A DNA stretch of 64,000 nt from Millisia brevis NBRC 105863 (GTDB lineage Bacteria; Actinomycetota; Actinomycetes; Mycobacteriales; Mycobacteriaceae). Below are positions 46,698 through 55,306 of the stretch, piece by piece (the stretch's first letter is position 1; every line of letters starts with the position of its first letter). The notes under the pieces were generated by a model. The model made no database searches. It was given only the letters and a program-made list of their open reading frames with translations, and had not been told where the DNA came from. The stretch lies in assembly GCF_001552615.1 (NCBI RefSeq), contig NZ_BCRN01000007.1:186001-250000 (forward strand). The letters are read 5' to 3'. A program made the translations under genes and the position numbers.

Positions 46698-47576
46698 ATG
46701 ACCACCGGTTCGACCGCACCCACCGATACCGCCCCCTTCGCCGACGACTGGGAGCTGTGGCACCGCGAGCACGAACGGCGCCGCGCCGACCCGCACGGCT
46801 TCCTGGCCGTCACCGGTCTCTACTGGCTCGACGAGCAGCCGACCGACCCGGCGGACGCCCCCGGCGTCTGGAGCACCGGGCCGGAGGGGCCGGTAGTCGA
46901 GCTCGCCGATGGCGAGACGCTGACCCTGGACGACACCACGATCACCGGGCGCCACGCCTTCGGATCGATCCCCGAACGCGGTGGGATCACCCTGGCCTTC
47001 GACGGCGGGGTCGTCGAGGTGGCCCGCCGCGGTGGCCGGGACATCCTGCGTCCCCGCCGCCCGGACCATCCCTTCCTGGGCGCCTACGAGGGCACCCCGA
47101 CGTATGTGCCGAATCCGCGCTGGCGGATTTCGGCCCGCTTCACCCCCGCGGACGAGGCGCTGACCTCGGAGGTCGGCGCGGCGGTCGAGGGCATCACCCA
47201 CGTCTACCCGGTCGTCGGCCATCTCCACTTCGACTGGCAGGGTGAGACGTTCCGGCTCACCGCATTTCCCGGCTATACGCCCGGCACGGTCAGCGTCCTG
47301 TTCACCGACGCGACCAGCGGCCTGACCACCTACGCGGCCAACCGGTCGGTGACAGTCGTCCTCGACGAGGGGGTGATCGACTTCAACCGGGCGGTCAACC
47401 TGCCCTGCGCCTATACCGATCTGGCGACCTGCCCGCTGCCGCCGGCCGAGAACCGGCTGCCGATCGGCATCGAGACCGGGGAGAAGACTCCCCTGAGCCG
47501 GGTCGAGGGGGTCATCGCCGATCGCGGCGTGGTCGCCGGCCATCTGGCCGAGCGGTCGGCGACCACCGACGCATGA
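46698..47576 (+). CDS. DUF1684 family protein
   Basis: A 292-residue protein of DUF1684, with WHREHERRRADPHGFLAVTGLYWL at the start, PNPRWRISARF, and the conserved metal-binding-like NLPCAYTDLATCPLPPAENRLPIGIETGEK near the end. The function is unknown; the Asn-Pro-Cys and His/Cys residues suggest a cupin-like or metal site. ATG at 46698 after GAGGAGA. Its last four bases overlap the next start (ATGA at 47573). Location inside the monooxygenase operon suggests a role in the same pathway. Confidence 0.88.
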   Translation: MTTGSTAPTDTAPFADDWELWHREHERRRADPHGFLAVTGLYWLDEQPTDPADAPGVWSTGPEGPVVELADGETLTLDDTTITGRHAFGSIPERGGITLAFDGGVVEVARRGGRDILRPRRPDHPFLGAYEGTPTYVPNPRWRISARFTPADEALTSEVGAAVEGITHVYPVVGHLHFDWQGETFRLTAFPGYTPGTVSVLFTDATSGLTTYAANRSVTVVLDEGVIDFNRAVNLPCAYTDLATCPLPPAENRLPIGIETGEKTPLSRVEGVIADRGVVAGHLAERSATTDA

Positions 47577-48730
47577 GATTTCAGCTGCTGGACATCGTCC
47601 CCTATCGGACGGATCCGGTCACCGGGCAACAGGTTCCGCCGCATGTCCGATTGGAGCAGACGATCGCCGCCGCCCGTCGGGCCGAGGAGCTCGGCTTCGA
47701 CGCGGTCGCGGTCGGGGAACGCCACGCGGGCCCCTTCCTGTCGTCGTCGCCGACGGTCCTGCTCGGCGCCCTGGCCGCGGCGACCACCCGCATCCGGCTC
47801 GGTTCCGGGGTGACGGTGCTGCCGCTGCTCGACCCGGTGCGGGTGGCCGAGGACTACGCGACGATCGACCAGTTGTCCGCCGGTCGTCTCGAACTGACGA
47901 TCGGCAAGGGCAACGAGGTCGCCCAGTACCCGTTGCTGGGCTACCGGATCGACGACCAGTGGGAGCTGCTGGCAGCCAAGTACGATGTGCTGCACAAGCT
48001 CTGGACCGAGACCGAGGTCGACTGGGCGGGCGACGCGTATACCCGCCCATTGGCCGGGGTCACCGCCCTGCCGCGCCCCTTCGCCGGTCCCCCGCGGATC
48101 TGGCACGGCTCGGCGACCACCCTGTTCTCCGCGGGGTTGGCGGCGTCGAAGGGTGACCCGCTGTTCAGCGCCAATGCGATTCAGCCGCTGAACAATTACG
48201 GGGTGCTCGTCGATCACTACCGGTCGGAGTACGCCCGGCACGGTCACGATCCGGCCTTCGCCTATGTCGGCGCCGGGTCGGGGGCGCTGTTCATCGCCGA
48301 CACCACGCAGGAGGCGATCGACCAGTACGGCCCGGTCTACGAGGGCATCGTCGCGGCCACCAACGTGCCGGGCAACAACACCCCGTACCGCGATATTCGA
48401 CACGCGGTCGCCGAGGGGCCCTCGCTGGTGGGCACCCCGGAGCAGATCATCGACAAGATCGGCAGCTTCCACGATCGCCTCGGCCACGACATCCAGTCGA
48501 TCTCGCTGCCGACGACCCTGCCGTTCGAGCAGCAATTGGACATCCTGCAGCGGTTCGCCGAAGAGGTGATCCCCGAGGTGCGCCGGCAGTTCCCGACCAC
48601 GCTGTGGACCGATGCCGACCCCTACGGCCGCCGGCCGGCCTTCGCGGGAGGGGTGTCGCCCACCGATGCGGCCTCAGCTGTCGGGGTGCTCGGGCAGCCG
48701 CAGGACGAGGCGCGCTCCCCCGCCGGGTGA
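47573..48730 (+). CDS. luciferase-like flavin-dependent oxidoreductase 3
   Basis: A 385-residue luciferase-like monooxygenase of a different subgroup: AAARRAEELGFDAVAVGERHAG, TRIRLGSGVTVLPLLDPVRVAEDYATIDQLSAGRLELTIGKGNEV, and GTPEQIIDKIGSFHDRLG. It likely uses FMN or F420; the subgroup cannot be fixed by eye. ATG overlaps the DUF1684 stop. Last gene of the operon; its 3' end overlaps that of the convergent histidine kinase by 57 bp. Confidence 0.9.
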   Translation: MRFQLLDIVPYRTDPVTGQQVPPHVRLEQTIAAARRAEELGFDAVAVGERHAGPFLSSSPTVLLGALAAATTRIRLGSGVTVLPLLDPVRVAEDYATIDQLSAGRLELTIGKGNEVAQYPLLGYRIDDQWELLAAKYDVLHKLWTETEVDWAGDAYTRPLAGVTALPRPFAGPPRIWHGSATTLFSAGLAASKGDPLFSANAIQPLNNYGVLVDHYRSEYARHGHDPAFAYVGAGSGALFIADTTQEAIDQYGPVYEGIVAATNVPGNNTPYRDIRHAVAEGPSLVGTPEQIIDKIGSFHDRLGHDIQSISLPTTLPFEQQLDILQRFAEEVIPEVRRQFPTTLWTDADPYGRRPAFAGGVSPTDAASAVGVLGQPQDEARSPAG

Positions 48731-49990
48731 CGATTCGATCGCCGCGGTTCCGCCGGCATGGTGGGCGGCCTCGGCGACGATCGCCAGGCCGAGGCCGGCG
48801 CCGCCACTGTCGCGACTGCGGGCGTCGTCGCGCCGTTCGAAGCGGCGGAAGACCCGCTCCCGATCCTGTTCCGGTACCCCGTCGCCGTCGTCGTCCACGT
48901 ACAGCGCCACCTGCCCGCGCTCGGTGGTCAGGGTGAAGTCGACGCGGGTTCTGGTGTGCCGCCGGGCGTTCTGCGCGGCATTGCGCACCGCGCGGATCAG
49001 CAGACCCTCGTCGGCGAGGACCCGCGCCGGCCCGACCCGGGTGGTGTCGACGGTGACCCCGAGCGCGCGCAGCCGGGCGGCCTCGGCGAGCACGATGTCG
49101 TCGAGGTCGACCTCGGTGCGGGTGCGGCCGCTGCCCTCGTCGATCCGCGCGAGCAGCAGCAGGTCGTCGACCAGGTGGTGGAGCCGATCGGCCTCCGCAT
49201 CGACCACCCCGGCGAGCGACGGCAGGTCGGTCGCCTCGGGATGGTCGAGCGCCACCTGCGTATGTTGGCGGATCGCGGCGACCGGGGAGCGCAGCTCGTG
49301 CGAGGCATCGGACACGAACCGGCGCTGAACACGTTGGGAGGCTTCGATTTTGTCGAGCATGCGGTTCATCGTCGACGCCAATCGGGCGACCTCGTCGGCG
49401 CCGCCCGGCGATGCGACGCGGCGACTCGGATCGTCGCCGACCGATTCCACGTCGCGGCGGATCCGCTCGACCGGTCGCAGCGATCGCCCGACGACGATCC
49501 AGATCAGTGTCCCCACAAAGACACTCACCACCGGGACGGCGACGGTCAGCAGCACGCGCGCGGCGTGCACCGCCTCGTCGGCCGCCTCCAGGGAGCGAGC
49601 GAGCACCACGGTGTAGTCGGCGTCGTCGAGGGTCAGCGGCTCGGAGCGGACCAGGTAACGCTCGTCGTCGATCCGGACGACCTCGTCACCGGGCGCGACG
49701 GGCAGCGCCGGATAGTCGTCGATATCGTCGTCCGCGACGGCCACGATGCGACCGTCGCGCTGGAGTTGGATGATCACCTCGTCCGCGTCGAAGGACGGCA
49801 GGCGCCCGGTGTTCTCGGTGTCGAGGGCGAACTGCTCCGCCTGGTCCTCGGCGGTCTGCGATTCGGCGTCGACCAGCGACCGGCCGAGCAGGGCGACCGC
49901 GGCCAGCGCGCCCAGAGCCAGCACGACCAGCACGATCAGGGTGGTCGTCGCGGTGATGCGCACCCGCAGCGACGACAGCCGCCCGGTCAT
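48674..49990 (-). CDS. sensor histidine kinase
   Basis: A 438-residue membrane sensor kinase. Two membrane helices (about 14-36 and 155-178) enclose a periplasmic sensor of about 120 residues rich in Asp. A HAMP domain follows (near RSLRPVERIRRDVE), then the H box DASHELRSPVAAIRQH (phosphorylated His near 230), N box AAQNARRH, and G boxes DDGDGVP and GGAGLGLAIV. The start overlaps the response-regulator stop by 4 bp. It is the last gene of the PepSY-kinase-regulator-sensor operon. Confidence 0.94.
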   Translation of the reverse strand: MTGRLSSLRVRITATTTLIVLVVLALGALAAVALLGRSLVDAESQTAEDQAEQFALDTENTGRLPSFDADEVIIQLQRDGRIVAVADDDIDDYPALPVAPGDEVVRIDDERYLVRSEPLTLDDADYTVVLARSLEAADEAVHAARVLLTVAVPVVSVFVGTLIWIVVGRSLRPVERIRRDVESVGDDPSRRVASPGGADEVARLASTMNRMLDKIEASQRVQRRFVSDASHELRSPVAAIRQHTQVALDHPEATDLPSLAGVVDAEADRLHHLVDDLLLLARIDEGSGRTRTEVDLDDIVLAEAARLRALGVTVDTTRVGPARVLADEGLLIRAVRNAAQNARRHTRTRVDFTLTTERGQVALYVDDDGDGVPEQDRERVFRRFERRDDARSRDSGGAGLGLAIVAEAAHHAGGTAAIESSPGGGARLVLRLPEHPDS

Positions 49991-50673
49991 CGGGCGTCGG
50001 GATCGTCGGGCATCAGGCGATATCCGGCGCCGCGGATCGTCTGGATGGTGTCGAGATCGAAGGGCTTGTCGAGCTTGGCCCGCAGATGCGCGATGTAGAC
50101 CTCGACGATATTGGTGTCACCCTCGAAGTCGTCGTCCCAGACCGCGGCGAGGATGTCGGTCTTGCTGCGCACCGCGCCGGCCTCGCGGGCGAGGTAGGCC
50201 AGTACCGCGAACTCGCGCGAGGTGAGCTTGACGGGGGTGTCCCCGCGCCGCACCAGGCGAGCGGCCGGGTCGATGTGCAGGGTCCCCACCTCGAGTGTCG
50301 TGGGTCGTTCGGGGCGGCCGCGACGGATCAGCGCCCGCAGGCGGGCCATCAGGACGACGTGTTCGGTCGGTTTGACCACGTAGTCGTCGGCGCCGATGTC
50401 GAGGCCGTCGACCTGATCCCAGGGGCCGTCCTTGGCGGTGAGCATCAGGATCGGGGTCCAGTTCTCCTCCTCGCGGAGGGTGCGGCAGACGGCGTGGCCG
50501 TTCATGCCGGGCATCATCACGTCGAGGATGATCGCGTCGTACCGGATCTCGCGGGCTCGCCACAGACCGTCGACACCGTTGTGCGCCAGGTCGACCGAGA
50601 ACCCTTCGGCCTCGAGGCCGCGGCGCACCCCGTCGGCGAAGCGCACCTCGTCGTCGACCACCAGAACCCGCAT
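49987..50673 (-). CDS. OmpR-family response regulator
   Basis: A 228-residue regulator: receiver domain (VLVVDDEV, phosphorylated Asp51 in ILDVMMPG, Lys in VVKPTEH) and winged-helix output (LTSREFAVLAYLAREAG, IVEVYIAHLRAKL, IRGAGYRL). After the KP dipeptide Thr-Glu-His replaces the usual Phe-x-Phe. Start ATG at 50673 after AGGAAGGGAAG. It forms a two-component pair with the overlapping kinase. The 10-bp direct repeats at 52691-52710 are a likely binding site. Confidence 0.94.
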   Translation of the reverse strand: MRVLVVDDEVRFADGVRRGLEAEGFSVDLAHNGVDGLWRAREIRYDAIILDVMMPGMNGHAVCRTLREEENWTPILMLTAKDGPWDQVDGLDIGADDYVVKPTEHVVLMARLRALIRRGRPERPTTLEVGTLHIDPAARLVRRGDTPVKLTSREFAVLAYLAREAGAVRSKTDILAAVWDDDFEGDTNIVEVYIAHLRAKLDKPFDLDTIQTIRGAGYRLMPDDPDAR

Positions 50674-50706
50674 TCCGCTTCCCTTCCTCACACCGCACCG
50701 GCCCGG

Positions 50707-51963
50707 CTACCCGGCGACGCTGCTCAGCCGATCGGCCGGCGGCCGACGGTCCCCTCCAGCGATCATTGTCTCCGCTGTCGCGATCAGCGCGTGGGCCCGG
50801 ATATCCCAATCGGATCGGCGCCGCCGGAACGGTTCGACCGCCCGGTGCAGCAGGGCGCCGGCGGTATGCGCGGCCAGCGCCGCGTCGTCGATCCGACCGC
50901 CGCCCGCTCGATAGCCGGCCCGCAGGCCCGCGCCGGCGTGTTCGGGCTCGGCGCCGCGGGCGATCGCGTCGGCGACCCAGGCTGCCGGGTCGAGCAGCGG
51001 ATCGCCTATTCCCGCGCGGTCGAGGTCGATCAGGATCGGCGCACCCCACCGGTCCAGGAGCACCTGGTCGGCGGAGAAGTCGCCGTGCACGAGCGTTCGT
51101 TCGCCGCGCCCGGCCAAGGCCCGCACCACGCGATCGGCGAGCGCGTCGGCCCGCCCGGCGAGGGTGGGCGCGATCGCGGCGACACCGGCTGCCGCGGTGT
51201 GCAATCCTCGGGCGAACTGCGAATCATCCACGGCGCCGGAGGATGTGGTGCGCACCGACCCCCGGCCGAGTCGAGCGGAGTGTCGATGCAACCGGGCCAG
51301 CACGATCCCGGTGCGCACCTCGGCGTCGTGCCGGTCGCCGCCGGCGAGGTCTGCCACCCCGCGGCCGGGCAGCAGGCGGGTCACTACGACCCCGGAATCG
51401 TCGACCTCGACGATCGGTGCGGTGGGCACCAACCGTTCGAGGCTTCGATGCGCCGAGACGACCTCGGCGGCGCGGGCGGGGGTGTGCACCTTGAGGAGGA
51501 CCTCGCAGTCCGAGCAACGCGCCACCCAGCGCCGACCCGGCTTGTAGACGAGCACCTCGGCGTACGGGTGCCGCGTCCGCGCCGACCGGATGCCCGGCAG
51601 ATCCGGGTCGCAGGTGTCCGTGCAGACGGCCAGGCCGACGCGATCGTCGAGCATCAGCAGCCCGCCCGCGGCGTCGGCCCGTCGGGCCAGGCGTTCCAAC
51701 TTGCGGTGCGCGCCAACCGGGTACGCGACCACGCGGGCATACCTGTGGCTGTCACCGGCGTCGAGGCGCACCCCGGCGACCGCGGAGGTGGCGGGCTTGA
51801 GGCGCAGATACGTCGGGGTCGCGCAGACCGCCGGGACCCCCGCCACCTCCAGACGGACGCGCAACTCGTCCATGTCGAGGAGGGCGGACAGTCCCGGCAG
51901 GTTCCGCTCCCGCCGGATGATCGACACGTCGGGGTGTCGCACCGGGATGTACAGGGGCGTCAT
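50707..51963 (-). CDS. APH-type phosphotransferase (kinase-like)
   Basis: About 418 residues. The C-terminal half is an aminoglycoside-phosphotransferase/choline-kinase fold: LVHGDFSADQVLLD (catalytic Asp, near 293) and LIDLDRAGIGDPLLDPA (metal-binding Asp). The N-terminal half has RHPDVSIIRRERNLPG and YAEVLVYKPGRRWVARCSD. Members phosphorylate small molecules; antibiotic resistance cannot be assumed. ATG at 51963, 13 bp after the PepSY gene and 33 bp before the response regulator, so it sits inside a signal-transduction operon. Confidence 0.82.
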   Translation of the reverse strand: MTPLYIPVRHPDVSIIRRERNLPGLSALLDMDELRVRLEVAGVPAVCATPTYLRLKPATSAVAGVRLDAGDSHRYARVVAYPVGAHRKLERLARRADAAGGLLMLDDRVGLAVCTDTCDPDLPGIRSARTRHPYAEVLVYKPGRRWVARCSDCEVLLKVHTPARAAEVVSAHRSLERLVPTAPIVEVDDSGVVVTRLLPGRGVADLAGGDRHDAEVRTGIVLARLHRHSARLGRGSVRTTSSGAVDDSQFARGLHTAAAGVAAIAPTLAGRADALADRVVRALAGRGERTLVHGDFSADQVLLDRWGAPILIDLDRAGIGDPLLDPAAWVADAIARGAEPEHAGAGLRAGYRAGGGRIDDAALAAHTAGALLHRAVEPFRRRRSDWDIRAHALIATAETMIAGGDRRPPADRLSSVAG

Positions 51964-51976
51964 CGGGTGCCCGGGA

Positions 51977-52660
51977 TCACTCGTCGTGGTCGGGTCGGTC
52001 GACGTCGACCACGGTGATCGCGTAGGCGGCGTCGAGGTCGAGTTCGCTTTCGGTGCCGTCGGTGTCACGGATGTCGACCTCGAAGGGGGCGCCGTCGTCG
52101 GAGGTGCCGATGTCGGTGACCGCCGCGGTCGAGGAGTGCGCGGTGACCGAGGCCAGGATCGGCTCGATGTCCGCGTCGGTCAGCAGCGGATCGGGGGTGC
52201 GGTCGGGCGAATCGATATCGGACCGCACCTGCGTGGTGCCGTCGGCGGCGACGTAGACGGTCTGCTCGGTGCCGTCATTCTGGCGCACGTCGACTTCGAA
52301 GCCGCCGCGGTGCCATTCGATCGAGTCGGTGCCGGTGCCGCCCACCGCGGCGACCGCGGCATTCTTGGCGTTGATGAAATCGGCTGCCGCCGGGGCATCC
52401 TGCGTGACCTGCGTCCGCACATTGGCCGCGGCGGTCGCCGCTGCGGAGTGCCCGCCGTGGGATGGGCCGTTGCTGCTCAGGACGGTATCGGTGGAGGTGC
52501 CGTTGATCGCGGTGACTGCCGCTGCGGTTCCACCGACGAGAACCAGTGCACCGGCGGCGATTCCGCCGACCAGCAACCACCGCTTCCGGCGCGGCGCGGT
52601 CGAGGTACCGGCGTTCTGGTCGTCGATCGGGGCGTTGGGGGTCGGTTCGCTGTTCGTCAT
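51977..52660 (-). CDS. membrane-anchored PepSY-domain protein
   Basis: About 227 residues. One N-terminal membrane helix (about residues 29-52) leads to two extracytoplasmic PepSY-like repeats, each with the pattern of a helix and GTDSIEWHRGGFEVDVRQNDGTEQTVYVAADGT or GAPFEVDIRDTDGTESELDLD. PepSY proteins next to two-component systems are often regulated by them and may inhibit proteases or sense envelope stress. ATG at 52660. First gene of the operon; direct repeats lie 31 bp upstream. Confidence 0.85.
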   Translation of the reverse strand: MTNSEPTPNAPIDDQNAGTSTAPRRKRWLLVGGIAAGALVLVGGTAAAVTAINGTSTDTVLSSNGPSHGGHSAAATAAANVRTQVTQDAPAAADFINAKNAAVAAVGGTGTDSIEWHRGGFEVDVRQNDGTEQTVYVAADGTTQVRSDIDSPDRTPDPLLTDADIEPILASVTAHSSTAAVTDIGTSDDGAPFEVDIRDTDGTESELDLDAAYAITVVDVDRPDHDE

Positions 52661-52690
52661 GCCCACATGGTGTCCCGCAGGCCTTTAAGG

Positions 52691-52710
52691 GATCCTGAAC
52701 GATCCTGAAC
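52691..52710 (-). promoter_or_regulatory. 10-bp direct repeats, probable response-regulator site
   Basis: GATCCTGAAC twice in perfect tandem on the plus strand (GTTCAGGATC on the coding strand), followed by the partial copy GAACCTTCAG (52711-52720). Tandem half-sites one helical turn apart are typical of OmpR-family regulators. They lie 31-60 bp before the PepSY gene start. Confidence 0.65.
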
Positions 52711-52733
52711 GAACCTTCAGCTTCGGCGTTGCC

Positions 52734-54440
52734 TCACCGCGAGCGGTCCGGGGGCAGCGCCAAAGTGACCGCCGACACCCGCAGGCTCTCGATCGCCGCA
52801 CGCTCATCCTCGGGGACGCCGACCTTCTCGGCCAGCACCGCCGCGAACTCGCCGATCTCCCGGTCGTGCGCCGCAGCGGGGAAGGTCCACCGGAAGTCCT
52901 TGTCGCGGGTGACGATGTCGATCGAGGTCCGCACGTTGGTCTCGCTCGTGGCCGCGGCACGCAGGTAGCGCACGTCGTCGAGCGCGAAGCTGGTCTCGAC
53001 ATCGCCGGTCTGGAGGAACCCTCGGGCGGGAGCGGTCATGATCCGCCGATCGGTCACGGCGACGAAGGTGCTGGACGCCGCCTTGTCGAGGACGCCCGAC
53101 CAGCGGCCGGGCACCAGCCCCGCCCACGAGGCGTCGACCTGCTTGCCCAGCACGGCGGGCACGGTGCCCACGACGTCACGGGTGCCGGACTGGTGGGGGA
53201 AGGCCACCGCCCGAAGGGTTTCGCCCGGTTCCAGCGACCACTGCAGGACGCGCAGAAATCGGGTGAGGTCCAATCCGTCGGGGGCGCACACCACCTCGGG
53301 CAGCTCCGGCTGCTCGACCGTCGACCGCAGCGCGGCGGCGAGGGGTTCGAGCGCCTCGAGGATCTGCGTGCTGGTCAGCCGGATCACCTTCGCGTCCCGG
53401 CGCTTTCTTGGCAGCGGGATCGTCGGCCGGTCGGGAAGCTGTGCGATCAGGCTCAGTTCCCGCGTGAGCGCGACGATCAGGTCTCCCGCTTCGCGATAGG
53501 CGGCGTCGAACTCCGCGCGGGTATCCCGCGAGATCACCTCGACCAGCTGGGCCTCGCGCTCGTCGCCGGCGCCATTGGTCCGGGCTCGGACCGCGCGCAG
53601 AAGCTGATAGCCGGTATGCGCCTTCAACGACATCAGCAGGGCGTTCGCGTCGAAGAGGATCGCCTCGGCGTTGGTCTCGAGGTACTCGCGGCGGGCGCGG
53701 CCGCGAGCCTTGCCCAGCTGCCGGACGTGGTCGTCGACGTTGCGGCGGTACAGGTCGAGCTGCTTGCGCAGCGGCGCACCGTTTCCGGCGACATGCTCCC
53801 AGAGCGACTCGGTGACCGCCTGAATCTCGGTGGCGTCCTGGACGGCGCGGCCGATCGTGTCGACGAGGCCGGTGACCTCCGACCACTGTTCGTGCCGAAT
53901 CGCCTTGAGCGTCTGGGTGGTCAGCGCGATATTGGTGCGGACGAGACCGGAGATCTCGTTGAGTTGCATCTGCATCGCGATCATCGCGATGGCCGGAGCC
54001 AGCGCGACCACCGCACCCACGCCGGTCGCGGCCGCGCCGACCGGGACGAAACGTGCCTGACCGACGATCCGGCCATTCTGGAAGATGGCGCCGAGGTTGG
54101 CCCCGTCCTTGACGGCCAGCTGTCCGCCGGCCTCGAGAAGGCTCCGGGTGGCGTCGGTGATCCGGTAGAGGCCTTGGGCGCCGGCGGCCGCGTTGGCGAC
54201 ACCTCCGACCGCGGCGGCGCCGGAACCGATCGCGGTCAGAACATTCGAGAGCTTGGCGCGGTCCTCCGGCGGGATCAGCCCGAAATCGATCAGTTCGAGC
54301 CCGTGCGGGATGTCCCCGAAGACCACGGCGGTACCGGGGGCCACCTCGACCAGGGTGGTCGCTGCCGTGGTGGCCGGAGCGTTCGCACCGGCACGTCCCG
54401 CGACGACGGCACCGCTCCCGGAATCCGACGGACCTGTCAC
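52734..54440 (-). CDS. large protein of unknown function with PH-like C-terminal domain
   Basis: About 568 residues. After a disordered N terminus comes an Ala/Gly-rich region (about 70-110), a hydrophobic stretch GVGAVVALAPAIAMIAMQMQLNEI (about 160-185), a long helical, coiled-coil-like region (190-400) with many Arg and Glu, and a C-terminal beta-rich part (480-540): FVAVTDRRIMTAPARGF and SFALDDVRYLRAA, resembling bacterial PH domains. I do not recognise the whole. GTG at 54440 follows AGGAGG. It may be membrane-associated. It stands alone between the PepSY operon promoter and a TetR gene. Confidence 0.7.
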   Translation of the reverse strand: MTGPSDSGSGAVVAGRAGANAPATTAATTLVEVAPGTAVVFGDIPHGLELIDFGLIPPEDRAKLSNVLTAIGSGAAAVGGVANAAAGAQGLYRITDATRSLLEAGGQLAVKDGANLGAIFQNGRIVGQARFVPVGAAATGVGAVVALAPAIAMIAMQMQLNEISGLVRTNIALTTQTLKAIRHEQWSEVTGLVDTIGRAVQDATEIQAVTESLWEHVAGNGAPLRKQLDLYRRNVDDHVRQLGKARGRARREYLETNAEAILFDANALLMSLKAHTGYQLLRAVRARTNGAGDEREAQLVEVISRDTRAEFDAAYREAGDLIVALTRELSLIAQLPDRPTIPLPRKRRDAKVIRLTSTQILEALEPLAAALRSTVEQPELPEVVCAPDGLDLTRFLRVLQWSLEPGETLRAVAFPHQSGTRDVVGTVPAVLGKQVDASWAGLVPGRWSGVLDKAASSTFVAVTDRRIMTAPARGFLQTGDVETSFALDDVRYLRAAATSETNVRTSIDIVTRDKDFRWTFPAAAHDREIGEFAAVLAEKVGVPEDERAAIESLRVSAVTLALPPDRSR

Positions 54441-54675
54441 TGCGACCTCCTGCTCACCGACGCGCCGTGGCAGCGGAGCTGCCGGCGCGCAGAAATTAGC
54501 GCAGGCCACCGACAGGTCCCGGAGCGGCGGATGCGACGCCGCGCATCCATTCAGCTGCTCCCGGAGACCCCGCGACCCACATTCCACGCCCCGACCTTCG
54601 GGAGGTTAGCAGGACCGGACCAGCCCGGACGGGGTCTACCGGATGTCTCCCGGACCGTCCCGACGGCATCCGCGG

Positions 54676-55218
54676 TCAGTGCGCGCGGAGGGCGGAGATG
54701 ATGTACTCGGCGGCGGCGCGGCGCACGTCGCGGGGCAGCACGTGGGTCCCCAGGGAGGCGCCGAGCCAGAGGCCGTCGGCGGCGTAGTAGGCGACCATGC
54801 GCGCGATCGCGTCCGGGTCGTCGGCGGAGATGCCGGCCGGATCGGGCGCCCATCGGCTCATCACGTCGTTCCAGGGACGGCTCAGTTCCGGATGTTTGCG
54901 CGCCTCGAGCATCAGCAGCAGTTCGGGCCCGGTGACGCCGCGGACGCTGACGCGCGCATAGGCGGCGACCTTCTCGTCGTCGGTCGCATCCGCCGGATCG
55001 CCGCCCAGCGCCTCGCGCAGCTCGGCCTCCCAGCGCTGCGCGAGGTGCTCGTGCACCGCCAGCAGCAGCGCGTCCTTGGTCGGGAAGTGATAGAGCAAGC
55101 CTCCCCGGGTGACGCCGGACGCGTGCGCGACAGCCTCGAACGTCACGGCCGAGACGCCCTCCTCCGCGACGACGCGCAGCGCGGAGTCGAGAATGTGGTC
55201 GCGCTTGCTGGAACGCAT
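54676..55218 (-). CDS. TetR family regulator (next to MFS gene)
   Basis: A 180-residue regulator with helix-turn-helix FEAVAHASGVTRGGLLYHFPTKDALLLAV and a TetR_C domain of the type seen in DUF-linked efflux regulators (YYAADGLWLGASLGTHVLP). ATG at 55218. It is 75 bp downstream of the MFS gene on the same strand, so is probably cotranscribed with the pump it controls. Confidence 0.9.
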   Translation of the reverse strand: MRSSKRDHILDSALRVVAEEGVSAVTFEAVAHASGVTRGGLLYHFPTKDALLLAVHEHLAQRWEAELREALGGDPADATDDEKVAAYARVSVRGVTGPELLLMLEARKHPELSRPWNDVMSRWAPDPAGISADDPDAIARMVAYYAADGLWLGASLGTHVLPRDVRRAAAEYIISALRAH

Positions 55219-55238
55219 GCTCCGGTCCTTCCTCGGGG

Positions 55239-55306
55239 CGATCGGTGCTCCGGGTCGATCAGTGCTCCGGGTCCATCGGTGCTCCGGGTCGATCAGTGCT
55301 CGGAGT
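55239..55306. repeat. four 17-bp tandem repeats across the MFS stop codon
   Basis: Units at 55239-55255, 55256-55272, 55273-55289 and 55290-55306 follow CGATCRGTGCTCCGGGT; units one to three differ by single bases, the fourth by two more. The MFS stop (TGA, complement of 55293-55295) lies in the fourth unit. Confidence 0.9.

Noticed and set aside
55239-55306. Tandem repeats considered as a CRISPR array
   Set aside because: Units are 17 bp and directly adjacent without spacers, and no cas genes are in the window.
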